In this document: one piece after another, positions 9,170 to 12,824 of the stretch
How positions within the stretch are numbered: position 1 is the stretch's first letter
Layout of the letters: every line of letters begins with the position of its first letter
Assembly: GCA_012799265.1 (NCBI GenBank)
Contig: JAAZLP010000091.1
Span: 1-12,824 of the forward strand
Source: Phyllobacteriaceae bacterium
GTDB lineage: Bacteria > Pseudomonadota > Alphaproteobacteria > Rhizobiales > Devosiaceae
DNA: 12,824 bases
Direction: 5' to 3'
The notes under the pieces: generated by a model
Seen by the model: the letters and a program-made list of their open reading frames with translations, nothing else
What the model was told of the DNA's origin: nothing
Database searches by the model: none
Position numbers and translations under genes: made by a program

Positions 9170-9463
9170 TTACTCGGCAGCAGCGTAATAGCTTGGCGAC
9201 GGGCGGATGGCGGCGATGACGGCATCGGCAGAGGCTGCGAGGAATTCGGCGTCGGCGCGCAGCTGGTCAAGCGTGCGCGGCTGGGGCAGCGGGCCCTGCC
9301 AGTCCTCAAAGGCAAAATCGAGCGCAGCCGCGGCTTCAGAAATCGCGTCATCGAGACTGTCTGCCACGGCGATGACACCGGGCACGTCGGGGAAGGAAAT
9401 CCCGTAGCCGGAGGCAGGGTCCTTGTGGATCAGGGCCAGATAATGGGTATCAATCGCGCTCAT
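9170..9463 (-). CDS. hicB: HicB family antitoxin
   Basis: 97 residues from ATG 9463, with GGAG 6-7 nt upstream. The N-terminal ~60 residues show the HicB partial RNase H-like fold: YLALIHKDPASGYGISFPDVPG (8-29) with the diagnostic SFPDVPG, then a helix with A/E/D (SLDDAISEAAAALDFAFEDW). The rest (60-97) is helical and alanine-rich; I see no clear ribbon-helix-helix or HTH. It should bind and neutralise HicA and probably represses the pair. Its start overlaps the end of hicA by 14 nt, so translation is coupled, in the usual hicA-then-hicB order. A longer frame reaching 9631 is the hicA sequence read in another frame and is not part of the protein. Confidence 0.92.
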   Translation of the reverse strand: MSAIDTHYLALIHKDPASGYGISFPDVPGVIAVADSLDDAISEAAAALDFAFEDWQGPLPQPRTLDQLRADAEFLAASADAVIAAIRPSPSYYAAAE

Positions 9464-9665
9464 CGAGGCTCCAGCCTGCCTGCCGGTAGATTGACCGCAC
9501 CGTGCCAATCGGAATGTCCTTGCGCGGATGGGGCAGGATGACCAGCCGTCCGCTCGAGGCATGCCTATATTTATGATGCGAACCCCGGGTCGAAACAAGG
9601 GTGAAGCCGTCTGCCACCAGACGGCGTACAATATCCCGACTGTCCGTCAGAATTCCCCGGCCCAT
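9450..9665 (-). CDS. hicA: HicA family mRNA interferase toxin
   Basis: 71 residues from ATG 9665, preceded by GTGAGGTGG, a strong ribosome site about 4 nt away. A GTG four codons upstream (9677) lies inside that site and is unlikely. The fold is the small dsRBD-like HicA domain: DSRDIVRRLVADGFTLV (helix and strand), the catalytic histidine motif TRGSHHKYRH (26-35, H30 being the likely catalytic residue), LVILPHP and the C-terminal DIPIGTVRSIYRQAG (50-64). HicA enzymes cleave mRNA when not bound by HicB. All hallmark residues are intact, so the toxin looks functional. It lies 43 nt behind the flavin oxidoreductase on the same strand; a dyad over its ribosome site is listed separately. Confidence 0.93.
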   Translation of the reverse strand: MGRGILTDSRDIVRRLVADGFTLVSTRGSHHKYRHASSGRLVILPHPRKDIPIGTVRSIYRQAGWSLDERD

Positions 9666-9666
9666 G

Positions 9667-9695
9667 CGCCACCTCACACCCAGGGCGAGGTGGCG
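9667..9695 (-). promoter_or_regulatory. Dyad covering the hicA ribosome binding site
   Basis: CGCCACCTC (9667-9675) and GAGGTGGCG (9687-9695) are perfect 9-bp inverted repeats around an 11-nt centre. On the hicA mRNA the second arm contains the GAGGTGG ribosome site and ends one base before the ATG, so it could be an operator for HicB or a hairpin hiding the start. It has no T run and so is a poor terminator for the upstream gene. Confidence 0.5.
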
Positions 9696-9708
9696 TCAAG
9701 GCGGGGCG

Positions 9709-10731
9709 TCACCGCCAGCCGAGGGCGGGGGCGACGTGTTTGATGATGTTCTCGATGACGTGGGCGTTGTAGTCGACGCCGAGCTGGTTGGGGACGGTGA
9801 GGAGCAGTGTATCGGCTTCGGCGATGGCTTCGTCCTGGCGCAGTTCCTCGATGAGTTTTTCGGGCTCGCCATGATAGCCGCGGCCGAAGACGGCGCGCTT
9901 TTCGGGCTCGATATAGCCGAACTGATCCTCTTCCTTGCCGCCGGCGCCGAAATACATCCGGTCGAGATCATTGGTGATGGCAAAGATCGAGCGGCTGACC
10001 GAGACGCGCGGCTCGTGGGCGTGGCCGGCTTCCTTCCAGGCCGCGCGATAGGCGCGGATCTGTTCGGCCTGCTGGATGTGGAAGGGTTTTCCCGACTCGT
10101 CGAATTTGAGCGTCGAGGACTGCAGGTGCATGCCCTTTTTGGCGGCCCAGACGGCGGTGGCGTCGCTGGCAGCGCCCCACCAGATGCGGTTGCGCAGGCC
10201 CTCAGAATGCGGCTCGAGGCGCAGCATGCCGGGCGGATTGGGGAACATGGGCTGCGGATTGGGCTGGGCAAAGCCCTGGCCCTTGAGCACTTCGAGGAAG
10301 ACCTCGGCATGCTGGCGGGCCATGTCCTGATCGGTCTGGCCTTCCTGCGGCGCAAAGCCGAAATAGCGCCAGCCGTCGATCACCTGCTCGGGCGAACCGC
10401 GCGAAATGCCGAGCTGCAGGCGACCACCGGCGATAAGGTCAGCGGCGCCGGCATCTTCGGCCATATAGAGCGGGTTTTCATAACGCATGTCGATGACGGC
10501 GGTGCCGATCTCGATCTTTTTGGTGCGCGCGCCAATGGCGGCAAGCAGCGGGAAGGGCGAAGCCAGCTGCCGGGCAAAGTGGTGCACGCGGAAATAGGCG
10601 CCGTCGGCGCCCAGCTCTTCAGCGGCGACGGCCAGATCGATCGACTGCAGCAGGGCATCACCAGCCGAGCGTGTGCCGGACCGGGGCGACGGGCTCCAAT
10701 GGCCGAAGGAGAGAAAGCCGATCTTTTTCAT
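9709..10731 (-). CDS. LLM class flavin-dependent oxidoreductase
   Basis: 340 residues from ATG 10731 (MKKIGFLSFGHW), with AAAGG 7 nt upstream; a frame start at 10764 adds 11 unlikely residues. The protein is a single TIM-barrel of the bacterial luciferase-like family. Visible family features are KKIGFLSFG at the first strand, ELGADGAYFRVHHF (39-52) around the second, IEIGTAVIDMRYENP (74-87), the GGRLQLGISRGSPEQ segment (102-116) near the flavin phosphate, and EADTLLLTVPNQLG near the end. It should use reduced FMN (from a separate reductase) for a monooxygenase or related reaction; the substrate cannot be read from sequence. It may share a transcript with hicAB downstream, though the 43-nt gap and dyad there argue that hicAB is separately controlled. 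Confidence 0.9.
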   Translation of the reverse strand: MKKIGFLSFGHWSPSPRSGTRSAGDALLQSIDLAVAAEELGADGAYFRVHHFARQLASPFPLLAAIGARTKKIEIGTAVIDMRYENPLYMAEDAGAADLIAGGRLQLGISRGSPEQVIDGWRYFGFAPQEGQTDQDMARQHAEVFLEVLKGQGFAQPNPQPMFPNPPGMLRLEPHSEGLRNRIWWGAASDATAVWAAKKGMHLQSSTLKFDESGKPFHIQQAEQIRAYRAAWKEAGHAHEPRVSVSRSIFAITNDLDRMYFGAGGKEEDQFGYIEPEKRAVFGRGYHGEPEKLIEELRQDEAIAEADTLLLTVPNQLGVDYNAHVIENIIKHVAPALGWR

Positions 10732-10808
10732 GGTGCTGCCTTTGCTCACGATTGTCATGAGCATAGCTAGGCAGCGTCAGCGAAGCCAGAAAGGAGGATT
10801 CTGGCAAC

Positions 10809-10834
10809 GCACTGTTTTTGTCGATGAACAGTGC
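10809..10834. promoter_or_regulatory. Operator-like dyad upstream of the flavin oxidoreductase
   Basis: GCACTGTT (10809-10816) and AACAGTGC (10827-10834) are perfect 8-bp inverted arms with a 10-nt centre, about 80-100 nt before the oxidoreductase start. It lies beside the AbiE terminator but is distinct from it. It may bind a repressor or activator; no regulator gene is adjacent. Confidence 0.35.
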
Positions 10835-10839
10835 CAAGG

Positions 10840-10868
10840 AAAAAGCCTGCCGGGATGCGGCAGGCTTT
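10840..10868 (-). terminator. Terminator downstream of the AbiE genes
   Basis: On the minus strand a perfect 10-bp stem (AAAGCCTGCC with GGCAGGCTTT, 10868-10859 and 10851-10842, 7-nt loop) runs straight into five T in a row (complement of 10844-10840). It lies about 65 nt past the restored abiEii stop at 10934. Confidence 0.82.
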
Positions 10869-10933
10869 GTTCAATGAACCATAAAAATGTATGGCCACAA
10901 TTCGACCCACCGCCTCGACACTGAGGATGCATG

Positions 10934-11847
10934 CTAACCCAATGTCTTGTGCGCTTCCAGAACGAGATCAAAAAGGCCCGCATGCCTCAATGCTGCCCTC
11001 ACCTCGCGGAACACGGTTTCGAATTTCGGTGTAGTCGACATCTGGGCATCCAGCCGAGTTCCCCATGTCTTCTCCAGCGCCTTTTCTTTCTTATCGAAAG
11101 CTGCAGATAGATCTTCCGCGCTCCTCGGAGCTTCTGGGCAATGGGGTAAGCCAGCCGATCAAGACCGAAGCCACCATCCGTTGCCAAGGTCCAGACGTCG
11201 AACAGATCCCTGGGTTGAGTTCGTTTCGGATCCGTGAGAGCCAACAGCTTCTCGGCGACGATCTCGTCGATGCTATAGACCTTCACCGCGCAGTCGCCAG
11301 GAAAGTCGAACACCGGATAGGTGACGATCACCGGCTGCCGTTCCAGGTCTGCGACGATGCATTCGGTACGGGTGACATCGACCTTGAATTCGCGAGGACG
11401 GCCCATGGGGCCCGTGAACCCCATATAGAAGGTGTGGCTGTTTTCATGCGAGACGCGGTCTGGGCCTCGGTATGAAAACGCCATCCCGGTTTCCTGTGCC
11501 ACACCCGCGGTAACTTCATCGAACGCCTTGGTCACCGTATCGAAATCGTCATCGTTGAGAAGGGTGAAGTCCAGATCCTCGGAAAAGCGGTATTCCCCGA
11601 GGTGACAACGGCGCAGAGCCGTGCCGCCCTTGAACGCGAGTTTATCTCCATATGGATGCTGGGCGAGCTTGGCGAGGAACCAGCCAAGGGCATAGTCGAG
11701 TTCGATTGACTGCTCGGGAATGCGGCGCCCTCCATTCTTCTTAAGGAGATTGTTGGAGATGATCGAGAGGTCGCGCTGTGCAATCAAGGTCAGGTACTCC
11801 TGGATGCCTCGATCTCGTCCTGGCCCACGTTCAGGCGCAGCTTCCAT
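10934..11847 (-). pseudogene. abiEii: AbiEii family nucleotidyltransferase toxin, frameshifted near the C-terminus
   Basis: The N-terminal ~255 residues read as an AbiEii-type toxin: LDYALGWFLAKLAQHP, KLAFKGGTALRRC (70-81) and YRFSEDLDFTLL (86-97; D91, D93) are the DNA polymerase beta-like nucleotidyltransferase motifs, and IDEIVAEKLLAL with PRDLFDVW are family-conserved further on. In the first frame the protein then turns into an arginine-rich, unrelated tail and stops at 10999. One frame over, from about 11120, the sequence continues as AEDLSAAFDKKEKALEKTW, QMSTTPKFETVFREV and so on to TAG at 10936-10934, clearly the genuine C-terminus. So one base has been lost (or two gained) around 11117-11130. 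The start is uncertain: ATG 11847 overlaps abiEi by 58 nt without a ribosome site, whereas TTG 11787 follows GGAG by 9 nt and lies 2 nt past the abiEi stop. Confidence 0.82.
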
Positions 11848-12617
11848 CGGGCCATGTAACTACCCTCTGCGGGCATGGAAGGGTCCAGCAGGTTGTAGGT
11901 GGTCCTGACGAACCTACCGAGCTCTTCACGATGAAGATGGGTTCCCAGACCGCAAGAATCCAGCAGATAGCCAAGACGGGTGCAAACCGCGCCGACGCCC
12001 AGTCGAACGGCATAAGTGACCAGCTTGCCGGGATCGAGGTCGTCCCGCCTCATCCAGGCGCCACGGTCGATCTCGATGTAACCGCCGCACAGGTCGGGAC
12101 GCCGGAGGCAATCGATGACAGTACGCTCCATGTCGCTGACCCACACGCTGGTGCCGCTTTCGATCCAATGCCGCGTCGTCCCGAATATTTCGGTTTCCGG
12201 GATGGACGTCACCCGGATCTCCGTTCCCTGAGCGGTAATCGAACGAGCCGGTGGATTCACGCAGGACACGGTGACCAGAATGCGGGGTTGGGTCGTCATG
12301 CCATGAACGGCCATAGCGGTACCGTGAGATAGATAGTGCGGTCGATCTTCCATGAGGCGATCGGCAACGAGCAGAGGATCACCTGCATAAAGCACTTCGC
12401 TACCCATATTAGGCGGGACAAGAATGTAGGTTCCTCGACGCAGCCGCGTCACCACCCCGCGCGCCTGAGCCTTACCAAGGAGATTGGATACGACCGCTGC
12501 GGACGTGCCGAGGATCGTGACCGCATCAGCAACGCTGAACACGGTCTTCCCCTCGTCATAGAGCGTTGTGACGAGCTTCGCAGTCTGCGGCCCTAATGTC
12601 TTCATATTGGAACTCAT
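11790..12617 (-). CDS. abiEi: AbiEi family antitoxin/transcriptional regulator
   Basis: 275 residues from ATG 12617 (MSSNMKTLG); ATG 12605 is an alternative and neither has a strong ribosome site. Residues about 10-68 are a winged helix (VFSVADAVTILGTSAAVVSNLLGKA as HTH, then GVVTRLRRGTYILVP as wing). The rest is the AbiEi C-terminal antitoxin domain, with YLSHGTAMAVHGMT (95-108), IFGTTRHW, and the family hallmark VSDMERTVIDCLRRPDLCGG (160-179). In type IV AbiE systems this protein represses its own promoter through the winged helix and counters the AbiEii toxin, protecting cells from phage by abortive infection. The gene is intact although its toxin partner is frameshifted. A nested palindrome over its start is listed separately. 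Confidence 0.88.
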   Translation of the reverse strand: MSSNMKTLGPQTAKLVTTLYDEGKTVFSVADAVTILGTSAAVVSNLLGKAQARGVVTRLRRGTYILVPPNMGSEVLYAGDPLLVADRLMEDRPHYLSHGTAMAVHGMTTQPRILVTVSCVNPPARSITAQGTEIRVTSIPETEIFGTTRHWIESGTSVWVSDMERTVIDCLRRPDLCGGYIEIDRGAWMRRDDLDPGKLVTYAVRLGVGAVCTRLGYLLDSCGLGTHLHREELGRFVRTTYNLLDPSMPAEGSYMARWKLRLNVGQDEIEASRST

Positions 12618-12659
12618 GCAATCATCTTTAAAGGATGATTGTTAGAACTGCAATATGAA
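12601..12659. promoter_or_regulatory. Nested palindrome at the abiEi start, probable AbiEi operator
   Basis: Two pairs of inverted arms share one exact centre (12630). The inner pair is CAATCATC (12619-12626) and GATGATTG (12634-12641); the outer pair is TTCATATTG (12601-12609) and CAATATGAA (12651-12659), each 9 nt away from the inner arms. The inner site directly abuts the abiEi ATG (12617-12615) and the left outer arm is within its first codons. AbiEi proteins are known to bind inverted repeats of about 23 bp in their promoters; the inner site is 23 bp long. Confidence 0.65.
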
Positions 12660-12824
12660 TTTCCCTGTGCCAGGGCACAGATCAGGTCGTTTCCATAGTC
12701 GGCGATGACGGCGATCAACGAAGTGGTCAGGTACGCCGGCGCCATCATTGGCGAGCACATCTGCAAGTCTCGTCTCGAGAATTGGCGGGTGGCATCCATT
12801 GCAGGCGACGAGCGTGACGTCGAA
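12614..12824 (-). CDS. Possible 3' end of an unidentified gene (partial)
   Basis: A frame open from the right edge of the window ends at TGA 12616-12614, overlapping the abiEi ATG as ATGA. Between 12660 and about 12799 its codons show about 54% GC at the first position, 50% at the second and 80% at the third, the profile of real coding in this genome. The protein (for example MAPAYLTTSLIAVIADYG) is not one I recognise. From about 12660 the sequence turns AT-rich and the last ~15 residues (NSYCSSNNHPLKMIA) look non-coding, so the natural gene may have been cut at the AbiE boundary. A second frame on the same strand (reading FDVTLVACNGCHPP and ending at 12643) is also open but has a poorer codon profile. 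Confidence 0.35.
   Translation of the reverse strand, partial: STSRSSPAMDATRQFSRRDLQMCSPMMAPAYLTTSLIAVIADYGNDLICALAQGNSYCSSNNHPLKMIA

Noticed and set aside
9464..9631. N-terminal extension of hicB to 9631
   Set aside because: This stretch is hicA in another frame; HicB has its own ATG at 9463 with a ribosome site and normal family length.
9601..10770. A 389-codon open frame antisense to the flavin oxidoreductase
   Set aside because: The minus-strand oxidoreductase is full length with family motifs; the plus-strand frame has none.
11065..11475. Plus-strand open frame antisense to abiEii
   Set aside because: No ribosome site or recognisable domain; it is a shadow of the toxin gene.
12643..12824. 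Alternative minus-strand frame (FDVTLVACNGCHPP...) as a gene end
   Set aside because: Its third-position GC is only a little over half, below the alternative frame at about 80%, so it is the less likely coding frame; not fully excluded.

Overview
The window looks like chromosome from a GC-rich alphaproteobacterium of the order Hyphomicrobiales; a Devosia-like genus is my best guess, from the overall look of the proteins and not from any search. Supporting signs are a RegB/RegA (ActS/ActR) redox two-component pair, a DUF2852 membrane protein, an SprT/YgjP-like metallopeptidase, an exported L,D-transpeptidase, a large class A penicillin-binding protein, strong GC bias at third codon positions, and a REP-like palindromic doublet of the kind common in these genomes.

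Layout. 1-289 (minus): 5' part of an HNH-endonuclease-type gene running off the left edge. 402-2339 (minus): regB then regA, 15 nt apart, closed by a strong intrinsic terminator. 2522-3024 (plus): DUF2852 gene with its own terminator. 3025-3282: intergenic region with a REP-like doublet. 3283-4032 (plus): YgjP-type metallopeptidase. 4077-4421 (plus): small exported protein of unknown function. 4478-5164 (plus): L,D-transpeptidase lipoprotein, sharing a bidirectional terminator with a convergent HXXEE-type membrane protein (5196-5546, minus). 5583-8354 (minus): bifunctional class A PBP with an unusual C-terminal tail of DPxTG repeats. 8648-9169 (plus): exported HExxH protein. 9170-9665 (minus): hicA-hicB toxin-antitoxin pair. 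9709-10731 (minus): luciferase-like flavin oxidoreductase. 10934-12617 (minus): AbiE-type (type IV) toxin-antitoxin pair in which the toxin gene is frameshifted. 12614-12824 (minus): probable 3' end of an unidentified gene.

The left and middle parts are housekeeping: redox control and envelope building, the latter with two peptidoglycan cross-linking enzymes (YkuD and class A PBP) close together. The right third is accessory: HicAB, a decaying AbiE system with a nested palindromic operator-like site over its start, and a composition break near 12660 suggesting a module boundary. Nothing here clearly amounts to an undescribed multi-gene system. The most unusual items are the DPxTG-repeat tail on the PBP, the 59-bp nested palindrome at abiEi, the abiEii frameshift with an intact shifted C-terminus, and the HXXEE gene whose first helix is overlapped by the PBP terminator.
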